64,000 nucleotides of DNA from Sipunculus nudus (lineage: Eukaryota; Annelida; Sipuncula; Golfingiida; Sipunculidae): positions 47,525,840 through 47,589,839 of the forward strand of contig CM049322.1 of the NCBI GenBank assembly GCA_026874595.1, in the 5' to 3' direction. This document shows, one piece after another, positions 11,226 to 20,763 of the stretch (the stretch's first letter is position 1; every line of letters starts with the position of its first letter). Both the position numbers and the translations under genes were made by a program. A model generated the notes under the pieces. It had not been told where the DNA came from. It saw nothing but the letters and a program-made list of their open reading frames with translations, and did not search any database.

Positions 11226-11888
11226 ACTTGACTGTCTCCTTCTGCGCATGTGCATTCCTAAACAATATTAAGACAGAATAAATGTTTTGGTTTTATTGCA
11301 TTAATTGTTTTAATTAGTTATTGAAATAACCGGTAGGTGGTTAAATGGTGGCTCTTATATAGATAAAAGATGACTTCCTGCCTTCTGTTATACACAATGT
11401 GGGTTTTAACGCTGTTTCGCGGACAAATGGAAATAGAAAATTTTCCAGCATAAAAGGCACAAACCTAGGTCACATATCAAGCATTCCCTTTAAAATAATA
11501 AAAAATTAAAAGTGCTTTATCTTAATATACATATTTCTTTCAGATGTCATTTGGGTTTGACGCTTTGTCAAAGCAGCGTTTTCATTTAGTTACACATATC
11601 CCTCCTGCTATGCTTTTTTCTGTTTACATGCTTATAGTGGTAATTCAGCTGGGTTGCATTCACCAGGCGGATTTTCCCTGTCGGTTTATTTTCCTTCCAC
11701 TAGGTGGAGCCGGTATTGCGCCATTCAAACATGGGAAATAGAAGTGATCGATCCGTCTCGTGACGTTTGTTGGCATAAACAAAGGAAAATATCATACTTC
11801 CGCCGTGAAGTGAAGTTTTCATACTTTCCCCCTGGTCTGTGGGTCCGCTGGTTCCTCTGCTTTTTACTCAGAAAAAAATGAATAGATT
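11226..11888. other. Intergenic, no gene seen
   Basis: No convincing exon or RNA gene. It lies downstream of the minus-strand MDR gene. Confidence 0.5.
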
Positions 11889-11894
11889 TTTATT
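11889..11894 (-). promoter_or_regulatory. Candidate polyadenylation signal AATAAA of the minus-strand MDR gene
   Basis: AATAAA on the minus strand 120 nt past the stop codon at 12014, a normal distance for a short 3' UTR. Confidence 0.5.
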
Positions 11895-12013
11895 TAAAAA
11901 ATCAGGAAGGTTAGGGTAACATACACGGAACAGTCCTTTAAATGTTGGAGGTAATCTTGATTATCATCATTTTTTTTTTTATCCAAAGTCTTCCGTTTTT
12001 TCCTCATGTATCG

Positions 12014-12127
12014 TTATTTGTCCACATACGAGATTACCACTCTTCCCTGGCGTCGGCTCTTCTTAAGATCTTCCATGACGTCACGTGCTTCTGGTAGTGA
12101 CACGTGACTCAGAGGAGGCGAGGTTAC
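12014..12127 (-). CDS. Gene A exon 10 (terminal)
   Basis: Acceptor TTTTTTTAG precedes GTAACC. It reads 37 residues beginning VTSPPLSHVSLPEARDVMED, ends VVISYVDK and a TAA at 12016-12014. The helix LPEARDVMEDLKK and the strand before the stop are the usual MDR C-terminus. Confidence 0.85.
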   Translation of the reverse strand, partial: VTSPPLSHVSLPEARDVMEDLKKSRRQGRVVISYVDK

Positions 12128-12715
12128 CTAAAAAAAGGATTCAAATATACAACTCGATCATTCTTTCAGGTAAAATATGTCAACTTTTGAAAATTGCAAT
12201 AGGTTCAGGTAACAAACCATTATGCCGATACAAAATATGTCCTGAAGCTTAAGTTCGTCAAACTTTTACCTTCAGCAAACCGGTCATTGGAGATCAGTTT
12301 ATAACAGAAGACACCAGGTCGAGAAAATTAAAAAAAAGTACGCAAAAAAGATCAATCTAAATCGGGTCTATTTGGAGAGTATCTGCTCCTCGAATATTAA
12401 AAGCTTAGAACATTATTCTATGTTTCCTGCCTGTTATGAAATAAGTAATGTGGAAAAGAAACAAGCAGAAGGCGTTATTATCCAATCCTGAAGCTAGCCT
12501 TACAATTATTGTCTTACATATTACTACTCACCTGACCTGTTGCTACGATACGACTAAACTCTGTGAGGTCTGAGGGTGATCCCAGCTTGAGACCGACGAC
12601 ACTGATGCAGCTCAGGGTTAACCGTGGTAACGGAATTGGCAGAGCCCCCCCGAACAATCCAGACACCACCAGCACCGACCCCTGGTGGAATATAATGAAA
12701 ACCACATAATAAAAC

Positions 12716-12753
<38 letters not shown>

Positions 12754-14789
12754 AAGAGAGAGAGAGCGCGCTACCGAATAGAAAAAAATGAGTCTCACTT
12801 GTTATGTTATAAGTGGGACATGGATCATTAAAAATAACCTTGGTCATTCATCACAATTCTTCGACGCAATTTGTCCTGAATTTATTTATAAATAAACCAA
12901 GGATTAACTCACGTGAATAAGGGTTTGAAACACTGCAGATGTGGTGGTCTCCGTGGCAACCAAATCCACTGCCACATGGACTCCGTTAGGGAAGAAATTC
13001 CTTATTTTGTTAGCATTATCATCCGCTTCGCCTGGAAACATTTGCATAATGCAATCCTCAAAAGTAATGTGTTAGTCATTGGACGCATGCTTAAAGAAGG
13101 CACTTCTATTACATAGGGTGAATGGCAACTACGTAGGAGACACGGTGTTTACCTATGCCGAATACCAATTACCTAAACGACACTCATTCCAGATTATATA
13201 TATATATATATATCCACATTTATTTTATTGTACAAATAGTTATTATAACTAATCAAGGCACTCTTCACGGCTCCGTTGATGGCCCTCTGTAGTCTTTAGA
13301 GGTGGAGGAAACCGGAGGACCCGGAGAAAACCATCGACCTAGGACAGGCAACTACAACCCACTCTCATAGCCACAACGGGGATTGAACCCGGGTCGCCAG
13401 CGGAGAGAGCCGAGCGTTTTACCACTCCACTGTCCATTAATTCTTTGAGTTTGTGCAAACATACTGATTTATCGAGACTAAGACACAGTTTATTCCGCAA
13501 AGTAAATTGACGTTCCAGTTACGTGAAAATGTGTGTTTGTTTATAACTTATTTTCCCGGTGATAAGCGGCAGTACCTGCCGGATCCCACAGTACCGTGTC
13601 GTCTGCTCCTGCATCACGTGCATCCTGCAGCTTACGTTCCTGAAAAAAAACCCAGAAAAAAATGTATCAGAAGGAGAGATGAAAAGCAAACGAGAAAGAA
13701 TGTATAGAATGGAGACAGAAGCACAGCAACAAGAATATGCTAAGAGAGGCATTTATTTAGATTTAAAACCTAAGCGAAAGAGGACGTAAAAAATAATATT
13801 GCGATATAGGAATAATAGAGTCATAGGGGCAGGGAGGGGCATCAAGGTGTTGCTTTGTGCATCCAGTCCCTAATTTTAAACATACGACACCCGCTGTCGT
13901 TGGTCTAAAAACTGCTGTTCCGGCATAGGCTCAAAGATCAAACCAATGAGAGTTTGTGTCCGGGTGTAATCATACCAACGAGAGCAGGTGTCGCATGTTT
14001 GAAATTTGGGCTGGATGCACAATGCAATACCACGCTCTAATTGGTCTGTCTACAGTTCTTTGTTCTAGGCCTGCCCTGGTAAAAGAACCCAGAGAACTTT
14101 GCTGTATAAAACAGCTGTCACACGAATGGATGTCTAGAAAGACTGTAGTGTGTAACCGCTGCTTGAGGAGCATGGTGTTCACCTTATGCATTTTCATCAT
14201 GCAAATGCCTGAAAATATTCTGCAACGGATCATGTTTGGCTCTAGCGAAACACGAGGCATACTACGGGTCGTAATATACGGCTGACCTTGGACATTTTAC
14301 TCACCTCGACCTCTGCCACAATGATCCGGGTATCTTTTGGAAGCATCGCCCGTGCCGTCCGTATACACCACAACCCAAGTCCGCCAGCTCCCACTATCAG
14401 CATGTCAGCCTTGCCTATCCCCACAATCAAATATTCAAGCAATATATATTTTGTCGTGAAATAGCTAGAATGAAACTTCATTTTCAGGGGTATCAATATA
14501 TGGGTGGACGGGGTATATATCGCCCACACACTTTAATAGCAGGGGGGATATTAAAAGAAATCAATCCATCGCCCCTGCTATTCAGAGAATAATATTTATA
14601 TATTGAAAATGAAAGATATTTATAATTAGAATTATAGACTTTGGCTCCATTTCACAGTTTACTATGAAATCTTATATATCTCAGAATCTTAGAATTAACC
14701 TATACTGGGAAGCGGAAACGTAATTCGTGATTTTTTAAAACATTATAGTGCATTGTAATATAATTTAAATACCTAAACCAGACAATAAA

Positions 14790-14836
<47 letters not shown>

Positions 14837-17800
14837 TGTGTGTGTTTGGTTATAAACAGATGTGTCCCAAAATTGATTATCCTCCCACGTTTGCTAGTCA
14901 CCCCCTACCCTTGATGATAAATTGACGCCACTGGTAATTTTCCATATGTTTACGCCTAACTTTGTACAATATATATTGAATGTTTTATAGAGGTGCCGGA
15001 AATGTTATTTTTCTAACACGTCCTGGCACATTATAGTGTTGTTATTATCATCCGGGATGATTATTACTCAGTGTAGGAGGTCAAATTCGTGTGATCCCCT
15101 CATCACTTGTAAAACACTACTTTTCTCACATCCAGGTCTGTTCCTATGATTAACAGCTGGTAATTTAATTTTACATACATACAGTTTTTTATGCGAGCCA
15201 TAGAAAAACGTTCATTAGCTTAAAGCCTATACTGCGCTGATAAGCTAAAGGCTGTTTTCATACATAACAACAAGACGTATAAATAGAGGTTTTAATTCAG
15301 TGATGTAATGTGTGTACTTACCATGGGCAGCAATGAAATCTTGTACCACTGGTTTCACCTGGCGGACGATATTGTAAGCTGTGATGCAGCTGCACGGCAG
15401 CACAGCGGCGACATCTAGCGGTAGGTTATCGGGTACCTTGATCAAATATTTTGCCCTTTGAATCACCACATACATTTGATAACTAGAAAAAAAAAATATT
15501 AAGAATCAGAAGTTATGGGAAGCAACAATTATTTGAAGATATTTTTATAAAGAGCGGGGAAAACAAAGCCTGCAAAATATAAATCTTTATCATTTATCGA
15601 TGTATTTAACAGAATACACCGAAGTGGCACTTAAAGTTTAAAATTTTACAGAGACAGACTTGGAGGACTTTCCCCCAGGTTGAAGTAGCGCATAGAATTT
15701 GTTTCATTATATTAGAATTGTAGAAAGAGCTCTCCAAATTTAGAAGAAATGTCATTACAAAGCTGAAACTGACCACACGTACTGCTAGTACCAGAGCAAG
15801 CTGGTTGGTTAAAGGTACAGACGTCGCTGTAGCAACTCAAGGTCTTGCCCTTGGCGTACAAAGGTTCTTTGGACAGAAGTGCTTGGGCCAATCCCGATTT
15901 CGGGCCAAAGAGTTAGTCTGTCCAACAGACAGCAGGTGCCGTTACCTGTATAACCTATGCCTCTGTTCCATAAACTTGAAAAATGGAAGTCCTGTTTAGC
16001 ATGAGCAAGGATTCCTCCCTCCCTGCAAGGTAACGCCAAGCAGGTGCCCAGTAATTTTGTGAAATGGAAACTCTCTCCTTGACGATCTTTCCGTCTATTT
16101 GATTATAACACTAACAACAATGAGCAGAATTTGAATCTGTCAGATGTCTCCTTGTCGTAAATTGTCATGCACGATGTGTGATATTTTTATTGGCAAGATT
16201 GAGTCATATGAGCGCTTAGCCAACAAGATAAATCAGTACATCTGACCAATGAGAGCCATGGTCTCTTTCTCCATTCTCCATTCCCATTACAGTTTAGAAC
16301 CGCTTTTCCCACAAGGACGAGTCCACTTTGGATGTGGGTGTGTCCTAAATAATCAGATATCTTACAATGTAAACCGTTTGGGCACTGATATACTAAACTG
16401 AATCTCTAATTCAGTAAGTCCCAAAAGCACACTATGTTGCAGTGGTATAAGAACCTCACAACTCTTCGTTATGAGGTCATAAAAGGACGCTGCAGAAATC
16501 TACGTACCCGCCATCTTTGAAAGTGCCCATGTGGTGAGGAGTCCCTTCAGGGCAGAGATGTTCCTGTCCCACGTGACACCTCCCGCACGCGCCGCAGCCC
16601 AGCCAGGGGTACACCATCACCTTGTCTCCCACGTGTATGCTCAGAGAATCTACGAAGGAACGTAGACTTAACCTCAAAACTCTATTAGGATAAGTGAAGT
16701 CATTGAAAAACGTATATTAATGTACCTTCAATGACCATACGAAATATTGCCGGTGTCAATGCAATGTTATGTTCTTATTCGGTATTCTAGTTTCGTAATA
16801 AATTACATACTATGGTACTGCGATTCAATACTATACCTTCAATGTCAGTGCATATACATGTTCATGTCAGTCCATAAACTTGTTCATGTCAGTGCATAAA
16901 CAAGTTCATGTCAGTGCATATACATGATCATGTCAGTGCATATACATGATCATGTCAGTCCATATACATGTTCATGTCAGTCCATATACATGTTCATGTC
17001 AGTCCATATACATGTTCATGTCAGTCCATATACATTTTCATGTCAGTGGATATACATGATCATGTCAGCGCATATACATGATCATGTCAGTGCATAAACA
17101 TGTTCATGTCAGTACATAAACATGTTCGTGTCAATGCATATACATGTTCATCGTGGAAAGCATCGTTGTTCAACCTTAGGTCTATTTTCTAGTCCGATCA
17201 AAAGTAAGTGTATCTAGATGATACACTAGGAGGACAACATGTTTGTATTATCGCCTATTTGTAACGTAAAAAGCCCTGGCGGTCCATCCCTGCGAAAAAA
17301 AACTACGGAAGCAAGCTAGCTGATCGGGTTCAAACACTAATAAATAAGTGATCTCTGTTATAATCTGGAAAACAAAAATGGTGTCTTAGAGGTTATAACA
17401 TCATCAGTGCTGTTATATATACAGTATACATAAACATAAATATAAATATACACAGATATATACAAAAAGTATGATTGTCAACCCTCTTTGTTTTAACTTT
17501 AGCAAAGGACATCTTTCTTCCTACCTTGGTCAACCTCCTCGCCCAGGCTGTAAACTTCTCCAGAAATTTCGTGTCCTTTTAAAGAAGGAAAAGGTACTTT
17601 TAGTCACTCTTATATTGATACACTCGCTGCTGAGGGCAATATGAGGTAAAGGTTCATTGTACGACAAATAGATTTAAAGAATCTATGAGGTACATAATAA
17701 CCCGAAAAGACAATGATATTCTTTGTTATACATACAAACAAAAAGGTTCATTTTTGAAAATGATATAGTTTACCTAATCTTGTACCCAAAGGGGCCTATT

Positions 17801-20752
17801 TTGCGATCCGTGATCCATATTTTACTATTAATTATCCAAAGTATGGGCATAACAATATGTTAAAATTGAAATCCCTAAATGACGGCAATGTGTGTAGTTA
17901 ATTTGATTAAAGCTCAAATGAAACGATTTGACCAAATACATAATTTGATTAGCAGTGAAATATTACCCCTAAAAGTTTGATTACTTGTTCAAATTATTTT
18001 TAATTATGTATTTTTTTAGGTTTTGTACTGTCCAGAAGTGACCGTTGCATTCAAATGGCCATTCGGCTGGCCCCGTCCCCTTAATAACATGTAACGTCTA
18101 AGCAGACAAACAGCTCAGTGCCTGGCTGCAGCAGCCCCGGTCAATTACTGCTGTGTAAACGCGTGTCACGACTGACTGTCTTTGTTCTTGTCCCGGAAAA
18201 AAACATGCGGTTCTTGATACCTTAAAAGTCTATATAAATGTCCTGTTAAGACAGTAAATGAAATCGTTTAACAACACGGTGTGCGGCTTACATCGATACT
18301 ATGTACACCCTATAACATTGCGTCACTCAGTCCACAGGCGCTGATCATATTACAAGTGATAACACGGTATTACCGTTTTATCATTTGGTCATTTGACCTG
18401 ATTTCGTTGTAGTATATCTAAGAACATTGGATATATGAAGACTTTTTTTTATAAATAGGGATTCAAGCGCCCGTGCTCAGTCTGCTTTATAGAAACATTA
18501 CAAGTTCATTTGAGAGGTTTATTCATATGGGCTGTTTTTTATATATTTATAATAAAACGGATAACTTTCCAAACATAATTCAATTCATAAACACGTGTTT
18601 TTTTTTTGTTTTTTTTTTTTTTTAGCTGATACGTGACGGAACTTTTTCATGACAATTCCCCCTGTCTCGATACCGCGGGCGGGTATGCCTATGTGAGAAT
18701 GTCATCATCTGTAACAGGACGAAATACCCGGAAAAGCGGACCAGATAATAGGGGTAGAAGACAAAAGAACACATTTATTTTTTTCACTGCATTTTTAGAT
18801 GAAAACCGTTATTGGGAATTTGACAGACTTGAAATATTGTATTGTCTCTGAAAGCTTTCATGTCCTGTCCACCCAACCCGGAATTTTTTTGTCAGTGCAA
18901 AAATACTACGACCATCAGGGTCGGACGTCAGATGACGTCTATTCAAATAATGTCTAAGTCAACCAATGGACGCATGGGTCCAATGACGTCGATGCAATGT
19001 CAGCCAATTGGCTTGTGGATCAGGTGTCACAGTATCAATAATGATCAGCTTTTCCTGGAAACGTTTGCAGCAAGCACTTGTCAGTTAATACATCGTTCAG
19101 TGAGGCTCGCTCACATGAGAAATAGCCGAATGCTGCGGTCTTACGCCTGCTTTTATAATGTGTACTATAGTTTACGGCTGCATTTCATCAGGCATTAACA
19201 AGTTAGGAACACTGGTGTTCCTAAAAAATCGCTCTACTCAAAAGGCGAGACATGTATTTCAATTGATTCGCAGACACAACAACAGTAATAGAAAACGGTT
19301 CGCAACGGGTCCATTTTGCGTCGTAAATTGCGATGCGATACCGTTTATTTGACAAGAAAGCCAGCCATTTCAGGGATACCGGACCAGAGCTTCTGCCGCT
19401 GACACTTGAACAGTGACTAACGCCTCCACGACTGACTGAGTGACCGTGTTTGTCTGGTATGCATCACACATCGTGCCAGCCCAGCTGCTGCGTGCTGCAG
19501 CACTGAGCTCGGCAAATTCCGTAAACAGCGTGATCTCCCAAATATATTTTGGTTTTATCATTAGTTTTCTAATAAATATGGTCGGACATCATGTATCAAA
19601 TGTTAATTTAAGATATATACTAAAAGCGACTCATTGTGGTTTTGGCCAAATCGTTTCATTTGAGCTTTAAGATAATGTAGTTGCTCCTATATATCAGGCT
19701 TACAGCTCTGTTGGTAGTTGTTCCATTTGTAAAATGTTGCATTAATCCGCCGAAACCTTCCCGGAATTTAGAGAGTGGATGGGGTGGGTAGAAGTGTGTT
19801 GGCCAGAGAACGTGTGATAAAATGTATAATTACCGAGTACAAGAGCGGATGAGACCCGATGTTGATCCTCTTTCCAGCTCCCAAATTGAACCCTCCTTCG
19901 TGGACATGGATGTCAGAGTAACAAATCCCGGCGTAATGGACCTGTAACAGAGTAACAGATCCCGGCGTAATGTTCCTGTAACAGAGTAACAAATCCCGGC
20001 GTAATGTACCTGTAACAGAATATCAGATCCCGGCGTAATGTAAATGTAACAGAATAACAGATCCCAGCGTAATGTAACTGTAACAGAGTTACAGATCCCG
20101 GCGTAATGTACCTGTAACAGAATATGAGATCCCGGCGTAATGTACCCGTAACAGAATAACAGATCCCGGCGTAATGTACCTGTTACAAAGTAACAGATCC
20201 CAGCGTAATGTACCTAAAACAGAGTAACAGTTTCCGGCGTAATGTAAATGTAGCAGAGTAACAGATCTCGGCGTTATTTACCTGTAACAGAGTAACAGAT
20301 CCCGGCGTAATGCTTACCTTATGACAATAATAGAGTTATATAATCAGTACCAGTGATGGAAATAACATTAAATTAATGATCCCGGTGGCATTTAGATACA
20401 TGTAACAGAGGCAAAATATGGGCCGCAATTTGTGATGCAAAGAGTAACAGAGATACAGGGGTAATATGCTTAAACAGAGTAACGAGTCGTCGCGTAATGT
20501 ACATTAAACACAAATACCACGTAACGTGTAACTTTGGTGGCCCCTGACGTTCCGTTCTGTGACAACATATATAAATTACACTGCATGAGCGTGTAGATCG
20601 CACGTGAGTAACCCAGCGTTTGGTGCAGAACGGAATGGATTTGATGCAACGGTTACCTTGACGACAGCGCCCCCAGCAGGTGGCGTTGGAATCGGGCTTT
20701 CCACCAAAACCAAAGGTTTTCCAAATTCCTGAACTTCTAAACGGCGATTCAT
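12014..20752 (-). CDS. Zinc-dependent alcohol dehydrogenase-like MDR protein, gene A (10 exons)
   Basis: Exons, in transcript order: 20752-20657, 19941-19834, 17575-17525, 16649-16508, 15482-15322, 14414-14305, 13639-13576, 13031-12913, 12681-12532, 12127-12014 (TAA). All introns are GT-AG. The protein (~371 aa if the frame is intact) has the MDR alcohol dehydrogenase layout. Catalytic-zinc Cys is in YAGICYSD (exon 2), His/Glu in HEISGEV (exon 3), structural-zinc knuckle CGACGRCHVGQEHLC (C-x2-C-x2-C-x7-C, exon 4), a third catalytic Cys in LPCSC (exon 5), and Rossmann GAGGLG (exon 6). Such enzymes oxidise alcohols or reduce aldehydes with NAD(P); substrate cannot be told. Oddities: exon lengths sum to 1115 nt, one short of a multiple of three, traced to exon 2; and the conserved Gly of CSGxT is Cys. 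Without the frameshift this is a normal full-length enzyme; with it, a pseudogene. Confidence 0.88.
12532..12681 (-). CDS. Gene A exon 9
   Basis: 150 nt, phase 0 at both ends, acceptor CCACCAG, donor CAG|GTGAG. It encodes LVVSGLFGGALPIPLP and VVGLKLGSPSDLTEFSRIVA, matching exon 9 of gene B in position and layout (153 nt there). Confidence 0.85.
12719..12768. repeat. (GA)n microsatellite
   Basis: GA repeat in intron 8 of gene A. The serine/leucine-rich open frames across it are artefacts. Confidence 0.95.
12913..13031 (-). CDS. Gene A exon 8
   Basis: 119 nt, identical length to gene B exon 8. Acceptor TTTCCAG, donor CAC|GTGAGT. It encodes NGVHVAVDLVATETTTSAVF, the second-half Rossmann strand (cf. 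GAHAAIDFVGSESTLTATF in gene B). Confidence 0.85.
13258..13437 (-). mobile_element. tRNA-derived SINE
   Basis: Read on the minus strand the head is tRNA-like: A-box region GTGGAGTGGTAAAACGC and B box GGGTTCAATCCCC. It is followed by a body with TTTTCTCCGGGTCCTCCGGT, a core motif seen in several animal SINE/L2 tails. A TA run lies beyond the tail side (13196-13214). It sits in intron 7 of gene A. Subfamily not determined. Confidence 0.65.
13576..13639 (-). CDS. Gene A exon 7
   Basis: 64 nt as in gene B. Acceptor TTTTTTTTCAG, donor CAG|GTACTG. It encodes ERKLQDARDAGADDTVLWDP (gene B: ESKLAAAKEAGADKTILWNP), leaving in phase 1. Confidence 0.85.
13854..14024. repeat. Foldback MITE-like hairpin
   Basis: Two ~50-bp arms in inverted orientation (13854-13904 'ttgtgcatccag...gtcgttggt' and 13975-14024 'accaacgagagc...ctggatgcacaat') around a ~70-bp centre, with about six mismatches. 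It lies in intron 6 of gene A. Target duplication not determined. Confidence 0.6.
14305..14414 (-). CDS. Gene A exon 6 (NAD(P)-binding)
   Basis: 110 nt, same as gene B. Acceptor GGGGATAG, donor GAG|GTGAGT. It encodes MLIVGAGGLGLWCIRTARAM then LPKDTRIIVAEVE: the Rossmann GxGGxG loop and second strand. Confidence 0.9.
14415..15321. other. Gene A intron 5
   Basis: AT-rich intron. A (TA)n run lies at about 14793-14833, and short arms 'aatagcagggg' / 'cccctgctatt' near 14534-14583 can pair. No internal gene seen. Confidence 0.6.
15322..15482 (-). CDS. Gene A exon 5
   Basis: 161 nt (gene B 167). Acceptor TTTTTTTTTTCTAG, donor CATG|GTAAGT. It encodes YQMYVVIQRAKYLIKVPDNL and then LDVAAVLPCSCITAYNIVRQ. 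LPCSG.T.Y is the segment carrying a catalytic-zinc Cys in alcohol dehydrogenases; here the Gly is Cys (TGC), whereas gene B keeps GGG. Confidence 0.88.
15483..16507. other. Gene A intron 4
   Basis: No exon, RNA gene or strong repeat seen. Open frames near 15805-16039 overlap on both strands and lack domain signal. Confidence 0.5.
16508..16649 (-). CDS. Gene A exon 4 (structural zinc knuckle)
   Basis: 142 nt, same as gene B. Acceptor TTCGTAG, donor GCGG|GTACGT (phase 2). It encodes HVGDKVMVYPWLGCGACGRC followed by HVGQEHLC, the C-x2-C-x2-C-x7-C structural zinc site, ending TFKDGG. Confidence 0.9.
16836..17152. repeat. 22-bp minisatellite
   Basis: About 14 tandem units of TCATGTCAGTCCATATACATG type (22 bp) in intron 3 of gene A, with G/C and A/T variants alternating between units. 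Confidence 0.9.
17153..17524. other. Gene A intron 3 remainder
   Basis: AT-rich, nothing else recognisable. Confidence 0.5.
17525..17575 (-). CDS. Gene A exon 3
   Basis: 51 nt, identical to gene B. Acceptor TTTAAAAG, donor CAAG|GTAGGA. It enters in phase 1 and encodes (G)HEISGEVYSLGEEVDQ, the GHExxG zinc-dehydrogenase signature with His and Glu ligands. Confidence 0.88.
17911..19666. mobile_element. TTAA-flanked non-autonomous DNA transposon, 1756 bp
   Basis: The left end AGCTCAAATGAAACGATTTG (continuing ACCAAA) and right end are inverted copies, identical for 20 bp and 25/26 overall. Each is directly flanked by TTAA (17907-17910 and 19667-19670). TTAA duplications are made by piggyBac and Kolobok transposases; the ends do not begin CCC as most piggyBac ends do. 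No transposase is visible inside, where open frames are short and overlapping. It is inserted in intron 2 of gene A. Confidence 0.75.
19834..19941 (-). CDS. Gene A exon 2 (frameshifted)
   Basis: 108 nt. The acceptor CTGTTACAG and first 25 codons give VHYAGICYSDIHVHEGGFNL, with the catalytic-zinc Cys. Gene B's exon is 115 nt and leaves in phase 1, and gene A exon 3 also expects phase 1. In the starting frame this exon would leave in phase 0. Reading the last ~37 nt one register over gives EDQHRVSSALVL followed by GHE, the normal family sequence. The break is at the A-run in GGAAAGAGG, so one A appears to be missing. The acceptor is the first unit of the 34-bp array upstream. Confidence 0.75.
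19917..20313 (-). repeat. 34-bp minisatellite containing gene A exon 2's splice acceptor
   Basis: Twelve units at exactly 34-bp spacing ('cccggcgtaatg' landmarks from 19927 to 20301). On the minus strand each unit reads CTGTTACAG then GTACATTACGCCGGGATCTG and TTACT, that is, intron end plus the first 25 nt of exon 2 (VHYAGICYS). The unit nearest the exon is the functional acceptor. More degenerate copies continue to about 20500 ('agagtaacag...gtaatatg', 'gagtcgtcgcgtaatgtacatt'). Confidence 0.92.
20657..20752 (-). CDS. Gene A exon 1 (start codon)
   Basis: ATG at 20752-20750; 96 nt, same as gene B exon 1. It encodes MNRRLEVQEFGKPLVLVESP and then IPTPPAGGAVVK, ending in phase 0 at AAG|GTAACC. 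Gene B reads MNKRLEIRKFGDDLVLAEKP at the same place, which fixes the start. Confidence 0.88.
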
Positions 20753-20763
20753 GACTTGTTTTT
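20753..20763 (-). other. Gene A 5' UTR tail with upstream acceptor
   Basis: TTTTTTATTTTTACAG ends just before 20763, so exon 1 probably begins here after a 5' UTR intron. A possible non-coding first exon ends at GTTCAG|GTAACTC (about 21839). Confidence 0.4.

Noticed and set aside
12514-12847. Serine/leucine-rich open frames on the minus strand
   Set aside because: Translations of a GA microsatellite overlapping the true exon 9 in a wrong register.
18633-19561. Several 60-118-codon frames
   Set aside because: All fall inside the TTAA-flanked element, overlap each other and show no transposase motif.
19917-20313. Regular 34-bp repeats resembling a CRISPR-like spacing
   Set aside because: Units abut without unique spacers and lie in a eukaryotic intron; it is a minisatellite.
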